Source: Stercorarius parasiticus | Lineage: Eukaryota; Chordata; Aves; Charadriiformes; Stercorariidae | Assembly: GCA_013396915.1 (NCBI GenBank) | Contig: VWZL01004643.1 | Coordinates: 657,581-721,580, forward strand | Direction of reading: 5' to 3' | Length of the DNA stretch: 64,000 bases | In this document: positions 1 to 12,400 of the stretch, one piece after another | Numbering within the stretch: the first letter of the stretch is position 1 | How the letters are laid out: the number at the start of each line of letters is the position of its first letter | Notes under the pieces: generated by a model | What the model was told of the DNA's origin: nothing | The model's database searches: none | What the model saw: only the letters and a program-made list of their open reading frames with translations | Translations under genes and position numbers: made by a program

Positions 1-92
1 AGAGTGGGGTGAGCCGGGGGAAGGAGGGGGACACGAGAAAACCATCCCACTGAGCACGGGGGGGGGGATGTCCCCTCCCCAGGGACACTCAC

Positions 93-3000
93 ACGGGGGC
101 GTCCCGGGTGCCCTGCAGCAGCTGGGCCAGCTCCATGCGCTGGGGCGCGCCGGGCTGCAGGTCGGTGGTGTGCTTGTCGAAGGTGTGCTCCACCGTCCCC
201 CCCTTGCCCAGGTCCCTGCGGGCAGAGCGGGCAGCAGAGGCTGAGCGTGTGTGCCGGGGGGGGGGGGGTGCAGGCAGGGTTGCCCCCCTCCTCCCCACCG
301 TGCCGGCGGTACCTCTGGAAGGTCCAGGTGAGGCGGAGGGTGATGTCGGAGGAGCCGTTCTGCAGCTCCCGCCGCATCTGCTCCCGGCTGGGGGGGCTGA
401 TGCTCCAGAGCGATCCCGAGCTGCCCTCGATGCGGGCCGTCACGATGTCCTCGTAGCCATACAGCGTGATGAACTGCATGGCCACCTGGCGCCGGGGGGG
501 GACACACACACATAGCTCAGCCCCCCACCCAAGGACAGCCCCAGCCCGGGGCACCCCCTGGCTCTGCCAGCCCCACGGAGCAGGATGGGGGTTTTGGGGG
601 GGGGATTTACCGGCTGCCTCTCAAACTCGTTGGTGAGAGCTTCGTAGTCCTGAGGGGTGAAGGGCTGGATGGATTGCTGCTGGGCGCTCATGGTGAACAG
701 CGGCTGTGGGTGGACAAGGTGCTGTCAGTGGGGCAGGGGACCCCGGAGTCCGAAATGGGCACCCCAGCAACCCCCTCACCCCAGATCCTCACCTCGTACC
801 CCCCCAGTTTGAGGGTGACAGTGACATCGATGGGGTGGTTCACAACGCCCACCACGGAGCGCACCAGCGACATGAAGAGCAGCGGGAACCAGATGATGGC
901 CACGAGGAAGAGGATGATGAGGCCCCCCATGCCGTACTTCACAATCTTCTTCTTCTTCTGCCCCTTCGGCTGGGGGTATTTCTGGGGGAGGGGAGACAGC
1001 ACACAGCGCCAGGTAGGCTCGGGGGGACCCCAAGCAACAAGGGGCTTACTGGGGGGCCCTTCCCAGCCCCGTGGGGCCGTACCTTCTCTGTCTCGCGGCT
1101 GCACTTGATGATGAAGATGTTGGCATAGATGTCCTCCACGCACATCCAGTTGGAGAGGGACAGCGTGGTGTCCGTCCAGACCCAGTCCATGACAGCCCGC
1201 AGCTCCACCAGGAAGGGCACGAGGCGAAACCTGGGGGGTACAGAGGGAGAGGGGGCTGATACAGCACCCTCTGGGCACCCAGGTGTCCGCGTGACCCCGT
1301 GCCGTACCCTTGGAAGAGGAAGAGGTTGAGGTGGTTGTATTTCTTGGTGAGGAAGTTGCCCAGGATGCGGGTGGGGTAGCCACAGCGGATCTGGTAGGCT
1401 GACAGCGAGAAGTAGATGCACTTCACAAAGTACCACAGCTGGGCCACTGTGTTGAGGCTGAACAACCTGCGGGAAGGAGGTGTCACTCCTCTGGCCACCT
1501 CCCTGGCCAGGCTGGGCCACCACGTGGGCTTGGGCATACAAAGGTGCCACACTAGGACCACACCGTGCCCTTGAGGACATCCTTGGCAGATGCTCGGTAC
1601 CTTTCCGTGACTGCTGGCAGGATGAAGAACATCCAGAGGTGGATGCTGAAGACCAGGATGACCTGGAAGATGAGCTTGCCCAGCACGGTCTTGCGGAGGT
1701 AGAGCGCACGGTCGATGACCATGGTGGTGAACTGGATGAGCAGCATGACCAGGAAGGCCTCTGGCACTTGGTCATCCGACAGCGAGGAGGTGATGTCGGC
1801 GGCCGCTGAGTGTTTCTGGGGATGCAGGAGAAGTCAGGATATGGCCCAGCCTGACCCCGTGGTGGGAGCCGGATGGTCTGTGCCCTGCAGGAACCCCCTG
1901 CTCACCCCAAACGCCCAGAAGCCAAAGATGATGATGATGAAGTCGACCACGTCAGCCAGGAACATGAAGGCGTAGACATCAGTGGCTGCCCGGTGCTGGG
2001 TGTGCAGGATGTCCCAGAAGAATCCACGCATGGGCTGGTACATGTTCTGCGCCCTGGAGGGGACAGGGGACAGAGGGGACAGATGATCAGGGGGGCTGCA
2101 CTCCACATCCCCCACCCCAACCAGCACCACAGGGCACTCACATGGTGAGGAAGAAGAGCTTGACCCGCAGTCCAAACGCCTTCAGCTTCTTCTGAGCATG
2201 GCTCTGTTTTGCCTCTTCTTCCTCCTCCTCCTTCTCCTCCTCCTCCTCCTTCTCTTCCTCCTCCCCATGCTCTGCGGGTGAGGCACAGCATGGGTGACAG
2301 CCCAGGGTCCTGCAGGGCCGCATCCCGCCCGTCCCCAGCACCCCTCTGCCCTGGGGGACACCAGCATTACCCCTTGCTGGGACGTGAGGGCTGGGAATCA
2401 GCACTCACCTTCCTCCGGAGCCGTCTCCAGCTTCTTCTTCCCCCGCCACCTCTTTCTCCTGAAGCGGAGCTGTGTGGCCTTGGCCCCCTCTTCCTGCACC
2501 ACGGCATCGCCCTCTGGCTCCAGCCCCACGGCTGCGCCCGGTGGCTCCGGCTCTGCCAGCGCCTCCGTCCCTTCCTCACCCACTGGCAGCGGTGGGGACA
2601 CTGCTTCCGCCCGCCTCTCCTCTTCTTCCTCATCCTCCACCCGCTCCACCTCTGCCTTCTTCTTGGGGAAGGGGTCCTCCTCGTGGTCCCACAGCCCATA
2701 GGCCTGGGGAGGAGGGCGGTCAGGGGGATGGAGTTCCTGATGCCCCCCACCCCATGCACCTCACCCCCCAGCCTGCAGCATCGGCTCCCGTTGCACCCCA
2801 AGGACCCAACCAGCAACGGGTGCCTTGGGTGGGAACCAAGGCAGAGCCACTAAGTACCCACCGGGTGCTCTCCAGAGCCCCCATCACCCCCAGGAGCACC
2901 TCCAGCTCCTGCAGATGCCCACCCAGGCAATGCCCATGGTGGTGACCATGCTCCAGGACTCACCAGCAGCAGGGACCGATGGAAGAAGAGCGCCAGGAGC

Positions 3001-3489
3001 TGGATGAGGTCATACTTGATGTAGCGGTCGGTCTTCTCCAAACCCAAGATGCGGGGTGGGAAGAAGGGCTTGCCCTCATTGCGCACCAGCATGGCATAGC
3101 CATTCCAGGGGAAGAACCCAAACTGGAAGAGGTATTTCACCACCACCATGACCTGTGGGGACATTGGGGTCAGCAGGTGGCAGCCGGGGACCGGGTGGCA
3201 TTGTCCCCTCCCCAGCCATCCCCTGCCCACCTCAGTGAAGATGATGGCCGTCATCCAGAACCGCTTGCTGGGCCTGGGGATGGAGAGCATGGCCCAGAGG
3301 AAGACGAGGATGGGAAGGAAGAGGGAGATGACGGAGGCGGTCACCATGTTGTTGAGGATGATGATGAAGTAGCAGAGCAGCTCGGAGTGGGCGGCCACGC
3401 AGCGGTACCCGGCCAGCAGCAGCTTCAGGAACCGGTTGTGGGACTGATAAAACTTCTCTGACTCTTCCAGCTCAGGGAAGTACAGCCGC
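93..3489 (-). other. PIEZO1: PIEZO1 exons 36-47: inner blade, clasp, anchor, outer helix and start of cap
   Basis: Exons: 3231-3489, 2964-3152, 2409-2703, 2142-2271, 1906-2053, 1601-1815, 1308-1466, 1083-1230, 793-981, 611-703, 313-485, 93-215. Exons 38-39 are charged cytosolic linker, exon 39 being almost a pure Glu/Lys run. Exons 40-42 ([37 protein letters not shown]) are among the most conserved parts of the family. Exon 43 holds the anchor ([13 protein letters not shown]). Exon 44 has the basic cluster [12 protein letters not shown] followed by the outer pore helix. Exons 45-47 begin the extracellular cap. The donor at 92 is intact, so the gene continues to the left of the window. Confidence 0.93.
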
Positions 3490-6400
3490 CTGCGGGGTGC
3501 AGGGGGGGTGAGCTGGACCTGCCACCCCCCAGCCCCGGCCCCACGGTCCCCACATCCCCATACCTGCTCAGGAGAAGCTCGCTGGCTGTCCGGCTCCGGT
3601 TCTGGGGCAGGGCCAGGAGCTCCTGAGACCCAGCCACCTCCTCCCGGGACCCTGAGATCGCCGGCTCCTGGCTGCCCCTGGGCAAAGGGTATCCTTCCGG
3701 GGCGGGGGTGTCTCCTTGGTGCCTGCTGGGGACAGCACGGGGACAGGGGTGAGCCCCCGGCCTGCTGACCCCTGCCCGCGGCGCTGCTGGCTGCCCCCGT
3801 GGGGGGTATCTATGCACCTGCCTGGAAGCGACGCCGTTTTGGGGGTCCGCACCCCGTGACCCCTGCGGGCTCGGCTCCTCGGGGGGCTCCTCTGGTGGCA
3901 GCAGGTAGAGCTCGTCCAGGACCCCACGGTGCACATCCTCTCCCTGCAGCGGCCAGGGGGGTCAGTGCCACCACGGGGCTGCCACCACCCTCCCCGTACC
4001 CCAGCGTGTCCCCTGGGCTCACCGTGGCCAGGCGGCGCGTGAGGACGTATCTCTCGAGGCGCAGGACGTTGGACATGTCGGCGTGCTCCCGGGTGCAGGC
4101 GTCCAGCCACTGGGTCAGCCCGTCCACCATGGCCCGGCACAGCACCCACAGGAACCGCAGGGTGTTCAGCGCCCGCTGCACCACGTTGCTCCGCTCTGCC
4201 AGGGCGAGGAGAGGGACGGGGGGTGTGTGTGTGTGCGTGTGTCACTTCGTGCCCGCTTGCACCCCCCCCCAGCGCTCCCTTATGCTATGGTCCTGCTGCC
4301 CACCTACCAGAGCCTTCCTCCTCCTCTTCCTCCTGGCCTTCAGCCTCTTCGGGCGCCTCCAACTCCTCTCTCCTTCCGCTGTCCCCTGCAAGGGTCAGAC
4401 GCCCCCGGGGGAAGGGGTAGTACCACCTCAGCAGAGGGTGGACGTTGTTTCTGGTCCCCAGTGGGGCTCTCCCACTCATCACCCCATATCCCTTCCCCCC
4501 AGCCAGCTTAAAAACCAGCGTGGGCACCAAAGGAGAGCTGCACGGCTTGTGCCCAACCCCACTGCAGCCATCAGAGAGTCCACACACACTGAGGCGATGC
4601 CCCATTACGGGATGCCAACAACAGCCAGGGCAAGCAGCGGGCACGGGGCAGGGCTGCACCCCCTCCCAGCCCCGTTTTGGGGTGAGCCGGACCCACCTGC
4701 AGCGACCTCGGCACTGGGTGTCTCCGGCTGCTCCTGCTGCTGCAGCGCCGTCCTGGTGTTGGTCACCCAGGCCTGGTAGGCAAGCTGTGGGGGGGGGGGG
4801 AAAGAGGGGCTGTCAGTGCCCCGCGGACACCACGAGACGTCCCCCCAGCACCCCAGCCATGCTCACCTGGAAGGCGCTCTGCCTGCCCGGCCGCAGCTCC
4901 TCCAGCACTGCCTCCTCCTCCTCCTCGCTGTCCGACTCGAAGAGGAAGTATTCCCCCGAATGCAGCACTGCCGGGGCAGCACAGGGTGTCACGGCACGGC
5001 TGGTGCCCGGTGTCACGGCACAGGGTGTCACGGCACGGCTGGCGCCATGGCACGGGGTGTCACGGCACGGCTGGCGCCATGGCACGGGGTGTCACGGCAC
5101 GGCTGGTGCCCGGTGTCACGGCACAGGGTGGCACGGCACGGCTGCCGACTCTCCAAGGCTCTCTGCCTGACACGGCGCTGCCAGCACGGTGCCGAGGACA
5201 CCCGTGGGGATCTCCGTTAGAGACAAAACCCTCCGGCACTGGTGTTCGGAGGCAACCAATGCCGGTAATCCCAAACCCAGCCCAGCACCCCCAGTCCAAC
5301 ACCCCGTTAGCGTTGGGAAGCAGAGAAGCCCTGGTTAGTGCCCTGCAGCCGACAGCTGAGCACGGGGTCGGGGGACATGCAGAGTGTCACCTTGCCAAAA
5401 GCACCGTCACCACCGCTCCCCGCAGGTGTTAGTGATCCCCAGCGGAGGGACCTTGCCGAGGGGCTGCGCCCCGTTATGGCCCCCGTGCCGAGGCAGTACC
5501 TGCGGCGTGGTCTAACCATGGCCGCCACCACCGCTCCCTCTGCCGGGAAGGGTCCACCGGGCTGCCGGGTGCTGTGGAACAGCAGACAGGGGGGGCGCTG
5601 AGCACGGTCACATTCGGTGCACCCACCCCCTGGCACGGGGGTGAGCCAGGGGAGCAGGGAGGGGGGATCACCACAATGCTCCGTGTGGCTCCACTGGGAC
5701 GGGCGTCGGCGATGGGTCACGGTCACCCTGCTGTGCCCAGAGGGGTGGAGGGGACGGGGGGGGGACCCCCTGGCTCTCACCTGGGCTGGCCTCATCCTCC
5801 CCCTCGGCAGTGCTTCTGGGCAGCCGCTCCTGGTGGTACTTCTCCTGCTTGGCTCGGATCCGCTCCATCCTGCCAGGCAGAGGCTGCTGCGGAGCCCGCT
5901 CCCCCCAAACCACCCCCCCCTCGGGGGCACCCCCATCCACACAGGGGTGCCCCAAAGTGGTGGCAGCTGCAGGGCTGCCCTGTGCCCCCCAAAACCCACT
6001 CACTGCCGCTTCAGCTGGGCCAGCGACTTCTTCTCGGCTAGCCGGTGGGAGCGCATGCTCTTCAGGGTGCTGGCCTTGAACAGCGCGACACCCCTGTGGG
6101 GACAGCGGGAGGGTGAGGGAGGGGGGGGGACACTGTCACCCCGGCACCCGTGGGGACCCTCCAGGACCCCAGCCCCACCTGGAAGCCTGCAGGGCAGAGG
6201 CCTGGAGGTCCAGCATGACGTGCAAGTAGTAGTAGCTGAGGAAGACGCGGCGCTGGAGCAGGAGGAAGAAGAAGCAGATGCTGTCCCAGATGATGCCCGC
6301 CTCCTCCACGGGCAGCGAGCAGTCCTGGTCCTTGCCCATCTCCTTGGCTGGCAGGCAGAGATGTGGGCAGGTCAGGCAGCAGCCCAAACTGGCACCCCCA

Positions 6401-9400
6401 ACCCCACCAGCGCAGGCAGGGCAGCACCCAGACCCCCCCCCTCACCCAGCACTCACGGTCGTAGTAGCCCTTGACGGTGCAGACCAGGCTGAAGAGCTGG
6501 ATCACCCAGCAGAAGTTGCTCTGCATCTGCTGCACGAAGACGCAGGAGAGGAGCTGCGGGGAGAGAGGGCAGAGCACGGGGTTTGCCAGGCGACAGCGAG
6601 AGGGGGACGGTGCTGCCACCCATCCCCCTCCCCAGGGGATGCCCAGAGGGTGGGTGGCCCTGAGGAGCAGCTCAGGGGATGCTGCATGGCCAGGGCACGT
6701 CAGCCCTCACCGACAGCATGTTTTTGGAGATGATGACGGTGATGTTGTAGAGGATGAGGCAGTCCCAGAGCACGAGGCGAGCCCGTGCCGGCTTGCGCAG
6801 CATGGCGGTGCCGAAGAGGAGGAGGTAGAAGCAGGCCAGCAGGTAGCCGAGGCCGAAGAGGCTGATGCGGGTGGCACCAGTGATGAAGACCACCACCAGG
6901 ACGAACCAGAAGAGGTAGCGGAAAACCACCACCTTTGCCATGTCCAAGTATGACCTGTGGGATGGGGCACTCAAGAGTAGGACCCTCGTCCCCTCCCAGC
7001 ACTCACGCTCGGCACCACTTAGTTTTGGAGCGCAGCGAGGTGCTTCCCCACACCCCAGCCAAACCAGTATGGTCCCAGTCCCCGCACCAGCCCTGTCTTG
7101 GGCGACAAAGTGCCTTGTCCCAGTCTATGGGGTCCTAGTACCCATGGGGGTCCTGCACCATCACCAGGGGTGTCCCGGACCACTGCATCTCCTTCCAACA
7201 CAGCCTCAGGGTGCTCCTGTCCCAGACCTGGGGGTACCATCCTAGTGGCTCCTGTTCCTGCCATGTGGGGGACGCATCCTGTCCCAGCCCAGCATGGGGG
7301 AGAGGACTTCCCTGGCCCAAAGGGGTCCCAGCGCTGGTGGGGTCCCATCCTCATCCTAGGGGATCCCAGCCCAGCAGGTCCCACTACCTGCGGATCCCAT
7401 CCTGTCCATATCCCAAGGGGTCCCATCCCAGGGGAAGGTCCCATCCCCATGGTCCCAGGTGCCCCAGCCCGTCCCCTCCCTGGCTCGCAGGTGCCCACCG
7501 GCAGTGGATGAAGTTGGGCGTGGGGTTGTGGGGATCCCGCGCCAGGTCGAGCCGGTCGGCGTTCTCGCCAGCCGCCCGCAGCCACTCCTCGGTGCGCTCG
7601 GCCTCGAACACCCGCCATTGCTGGGCCACGCACAGCAGCAGCACGAAGTCATCTGCAGGGACATGGCTCAGACCAGGGGGGAAGAGGGGGGGGAGCTCCT
7701 CCAACCCCCCCGGCTGCCCTCCCACCTCCTCTCTGCTCATCCTCCTTGGGGCAGGATGGGACCCCCATGGCTAGGGCTGCCCCATGGGTGCCAGGGGCTG
7801 GAGGGGGGGGATACGGCACCCCACACGGAGGGGGACACCAGGGCCTGCGGTGCCCCATGGGCAAGAGGTTGTCAGGGCTTGGGGTGGGGGGACCGGGCAC
7901 CCCCACGGGCAGGGGGATGCTGGGGAATGGGATACGCCATGGGCAGGGAGCTGCCAGGGGGTGAAGGGGGAGACAGGGCACCCCACGGGCAGGGGGATAC
8001 CGGGGGCTGGGGTGCCCTGTGGGCAGGGGGGCTACTTACTGATGAGGTTGGTGGATTTGGGGGGCACGAAGAAGTCGGGCAGGTAGAGCCACTTGATGAG
8101 CGCCGAGTTGAAGGGGATGTCCCGGCTCCAGCGCCACGGATAGTCTGGGGGGCGGTGGGCACACTCGATGCCGGCCCCTCCGACACCTTATCCAGGGCGG
8201 GCAGCCTGCCCACGCATGGACCTCCACCTCCCTGACCCCTGCAAAGGTGCCCCCCGTGCCCCCTGCCCCTTACCCACGCAGAGGGCGGGCGGCATGCCCA
8301 CGCACAGCAGGTACTGGCAGAGGAAGAAGATGACGAGGAAGAGGCAGTATTTGGGCCAGAGGCAGGCGATGGCCGCCCGCCGACGCCGTGTCAGGATGAC
8401 GACCAGCCAGCAGCCGTGCAGGATCACCATCAAGTTCATCCGCTGTCCGATCACGTTCACCGTCATCAGGAAGCAAATCTGGCAGGGGGGGTGGGGGTGT
8501 GTGTGGAATGCAGATGCTCAGCCCTGGGGTGCTGCGAGAGGTGGGACCCCCCCCTGCAGCGCCGCTACCCACCTCCAAGCCAAACTTGTAGTAGAAGTAA
8601 TTGAGGAAGTATTTGGCACAGCTGCCGAGGCCGTGGTCGAGGTGCTCGCGGGAGATGTCCTCAAAGATGGTCTCGGTGACGGGGGCCACCAGCTGGTGCT
8701 GCTTGCGGTAGTACTCCTGGCGCCGGTACACCACCGCCTCGAACACCAGCAGCAGCAGTACCAGGAGGTGGTTCTGGGGGAACAAGAGGGTGCTCAGGAC
8801 CATGGCACGCCACTGAGCATCCCCCAACGTGGTCCCCGCAGATGGGGCGTCCCNAGCGCCGAGTTGAAGGGGATGTCCCGGCTCCAGCGCCACGGATAGT
8901 CTGGGGGGCGGTGGGCACACTCGATGCCGGCCCCTCCGACACCTTATCCAGGGCGGGCAGCCTGCCCACGCATGGACCTCCACCTCCCTGACCCCTGCAA
9001 AGGTGCCCCCCGTGCCCCCTGCCCCTTACCCACGCAGAGGGCGGGCGGCATGCCCACGCACAGCAGGTACTGGCAGAGGAAGAAGATGACGAGGAAGAGG
9101 CAGTATTTGGGCCAGAGGCAGGCGATGGCCGCCCGCCGACGCCGTGTCAGGATGACGACCAGCCAGCAGCCGTGCAGGATCACCATCAAGTTCATCCGCT
9201 GTCCGATCACGTTCACCGTCATCAGGAAGCAAATCTGGCAGGGGGGGTGGGGGTGTGTGTGGAATGCAGATGCTCAGCCCTGGGGTGCTGCGAGAGGTGG
9301 GACCCCCCCTGCAGCGCCGCTACCCACCTCCAAGCCAAACTTGTAGTAGAAGTAATTGAGGAAGTATTTGGCACAGCTGCCGAGGCCATGGTCGAGGTGC

Positions 9401-12400
9401 TCGCGGGAGATGTCCTCAAAGATGGTCTCGGTGACGGGGGCCACCAGCTGGTGCTGCTTGCGGTAGTACTCCTGGCGCCGGTACACCACCGCCTCGAACA
9501 CCAGCAGCAGCAGTACCAGGAGGTGGTTCTGGGGGAACAAGAGGGTGCTCAGGACCATGGCACGCCACTGAGCATCCCCCAACGTGGTCCCCGCAGATGG
9601 GGCGTCCCCGTGCCCACCTGGATGTAGCCCAGGTTGGGGTAGCCCTTGCGGATGCCGAACCAGTTGGCAGGGTCCACGGGGCCACGGTACAGCGTGGAGT
9701 TGCCCATCTCCTCCGGGCTCAGGTTGGTGCTGTTGAGCTGGGGCTGCAAAGGGAAGCACCACTGGGCATCAGCACCCCTCGCCCCCACCACCAGACCCTA
9801 CCTCCAGCCAGGGAACCCCCGCTGTGCGGCCACAAGCACCCCAAGAACCGGGCAACCCCCCAGCATGGCCGCCCAGGCACCTGAGTGCAGTTGCTGGAGT
9901 ACTCGCTGGGGTCAACAATCTTGAGCTGGTAGAGCATCTTGCAGACAATGATGATGCAGGTCCAGACGGTGGAGAGGCAGGAGGCCATGTGGCGGAAGCG
10001 GCAGTAGGGCATGGCGAAGGTCCACAGCAGCACCAGCAAGAAGTTCATCAGCGATACCTGGGGCAGTGGCCACATCAGCACCCCGAGGTGCTCGGTCAAG
10101 CCCCCCCACCCCGGGGTCCTGAGGCTGGTACCTCCTGCAGAGCCACCCAGACGGTGTAGAGAGCCACCAGCTTGAGGATGTGGAGCTCCAGCAGGCGCCT
10201 CACGAAGACCTGCCCACGGGTGAGCGTGTCCGAGAAGGTCCAGCCCAGCACGATCAGGCGCTCCAGCACCAGTCCCCATTTGGTGGGCACTGTGGGGACA
10301 CGGACTGTCACAGACACCTCCACAGCCACCCTGGCTTGGAGGACACACCAACCCATCTCCATATCTTCCCACACTTGGAGGACACACCAATCCATCTCCA
10401 TATCTTCCCACACTTGGAGGACACACCAATCCATCTCCATATCTTCCCACACTTGGAGGACACACCAACCCATTCCCACAACCTCCCACGCTTGTAGGTC
10501 ACCCCAAATCCATCTCCCTACCCTACCAGCCCCTTTGTGGCTTGGAGGATACCCAGATCCATCCCCATACCTTCCTCATTTTTGGAGGACACTCCAATTA
10601 TTCCTGTGCCCTCTGAGCCCCTTCCTGGCTTGGAGGATGCCCCAAGCTATCCCTGCACCCTCCCTGCTCCTCCCAGACTTGGAGGACACCCCAATCCATC
10701 CCTGTAGCCTCACAGACCCTTTCTGGCTCAGAGGACACCCCAATCTGCCCCTACATCCCCCAGCCTATTCCTGGCTTGGAGGATGCCCCAACCCATCCCT
10801 GTAACCTCCCACATTTGGAGGACACCCAAAATCCATCTCCCTACTCTCCCAGATCCTTCCTGGCTTGGAGGATGCTCCAATCCATCCCTGCACCCCCCAG
10901 CCCCTTCCTGTCTTGGAGGACACCTCATCCCACCCCATCCCTGCCCAGTACCCTGTGATGCGGTGTCAGAGTCGCCCGTCTCGGTGCTGTCGGCAGCAGC
11001 CACATCCCGCAGGAGCCGGCTCCCGTGCAGCTCCTCAGGCCTGCAGGATGGAGGGGTCAGCACAGGGATGGGGTCTTGGGGCGCAGGGGAGGAGTCACCC
11101 CAGCGTGGGGCCCTACCTGGGGATGTGGCAGGGTGATGGGGTGGCAGCGGGGATGTGCTCCAGGTCAGTGATGTGCATGAACGGCCGGTGGAAGTAATGG
11201 AGCTGGAGGATGCAGGCCAGGAGGAAGAAGCCTGGGATGAGGGTGCTGGAGAAGAGCTCGGAGACGCTGAACTGCTCCAGGCCCAGGTCGCCCAGCCTGG
11301 GCAGGGAGGGGAGGGTCAGCGCGGGGCCGCATCCATCCCACCCTGCACGGGCATTGAGCCAGCATGCCGGTGTTCAACCCCAACTTCCCCCGTGCCTCAG
11401 TTTCCCCTTGTACAACGCATCCCTGGGCCATGCCCTGGTGCCACCACAGGACTGGCAGCAGCAGGGACCCCATGGTGAGTCACAGACACTCACTGCTCAT
11501 CGGTGAGGCCCGTCAGGTTCCTCCAGTACATGGGGAAGTCCTCAAACTGGAAGGTGTAGACGGCGATGAGCACCAGCATGGTATACGCCACCACCAGCCA
11601 CCAAAAGCCCTTCAGCACCTTGCGCCACAGGCTGTAGTACACCTGTGGGGACAGGGACATCAGCAGGGCCATGACAGGGACAGATGGGGATGGGGAGGGG
11701 GTCCCTGGCACCCCCTACCTGGAAGAGGGTGAGGCAGAGGAGAAAGAGGAGCATGTAGACGATCTTGTAGACGACGAGGCGCCCGGCGAAGCTCACCACG
11801 ATGAACATGCCGGCGCAGACGCAGATCCAGTATTTGGCGTAGAAATCCCGCACCAGGACCCCCAGGGCCTTCAGAATGTCCCGCTGCCGGCTGGGCTCTG
11901 CAAGGCAGGGAGGGGGCTGCCGGCAGCCGGGCGGGGGGCACACACGTGTCCCCCATCCCCGACAGCTGCCTGCATCTGGGCACTCGCACCCCAGGGACGC
12001 TCAGCCCGGCGCAGAGTCCCTCTTGGGTGGGTGACACCAGGAGCCCTCACCCGCATCTGAGACGGTCACCTCCAGGAGCGGGGTGGCTGGGGACCTCCTC
12101 GTTAGCAGCTTCTCCTTAACGAACTCCCGCAGCAGCAGCCAGAAGGTGAGGGTGAACAGGAGCTGTGGGGACAGGCGGTGAGCGAGGACAGCCGGGTGCC
12201 AGCGGGGACAGGGACGAGGACACCGAGCTCACCTTGGCCCCCAGGTCCAAGCAGGGGTATGTGGGGTGCTCCAGCCCCAACTGCTTGAGGCTCATGAAGC
12301 CGACGCGGGTGGGCAGCTCGGGGGCCAGATCCATGCCCCAGACGTACTGCAGGCTGCAGAGGGCGATGCCGTAGAGGAGGAGGAAGGGCGAGCAGAGCAT

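Larger units (their letters stand above)
3564..6093 (-). other. PIEZO1: PIEZO1 exons 28-35: beam helix, lateral-plug exon and disordered linker
   Basis: Exons: 6004-6093, 5781-5869, 5500-5571, 4867-4967, 4697-4784, 4308-4385, 4023-4195, 3564-3943. Exons 28-29 encode the long cytosolic beam helix ([27 protein letters not shown]). Exon 31 starts the conserved [17 protein letters not shown] stretch, and exon 34 carries [17 protein letters not shown]. Exon 35 (380 nt) is read as a single exon: the frame is open throughout and only the unspliced form joins exons 34 and 36 in phase. A weak internal AG (near 3723) and GT (near 3817) could suggest two exons but would shift the frame. Exons 33 and 35 are low-complexity linker sequence. 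Confidence 0.88.
6179..11040 (-). other. PIEZO1: PIEZO1 exons 17-27: middle and inner blade units
   Basis: Exons: 10952-11040, 10132-10289, 9881-10057, 9618-9743, 9328-9528, 9030-9234, 8040-8144, 7499-7652, 6711-6954, 6457-6553, 6179-6347. The copies at 8573-8773 and 8274-8478, and the truncated piece 8855-8900, are assembly duplicates of exons 21, 22 and 23. Recognisable conserved segments are [16 protein letters not shown] (exon 20), [20 protein letters not shown] (exon 23) and [19 protein letters not shown] (exon 25). All junctions keep phase when either exon 21-22 copy is used once. Exon 17 is short, acidic and Ser/Thr-rich ([11 protein letters not shown]) and corresponds to a variable cytosolic loop. 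Confidence 0.92.

Noticed and set aside
3723..3817. A possible small intron splitting PIEZO1 exon 35
   Set aside because: Splicing it would shift the frame into exon 36; reading straight through keeps phase and an open frame.
10096..10502. Repetitive Trp/Cys-containing frames in PIEZO1 intron 17
   Set aside because: They are translations of the 39-bp minisatellite; the true exon 18 lies at 10132-10289 in one of these frames only by overlap.
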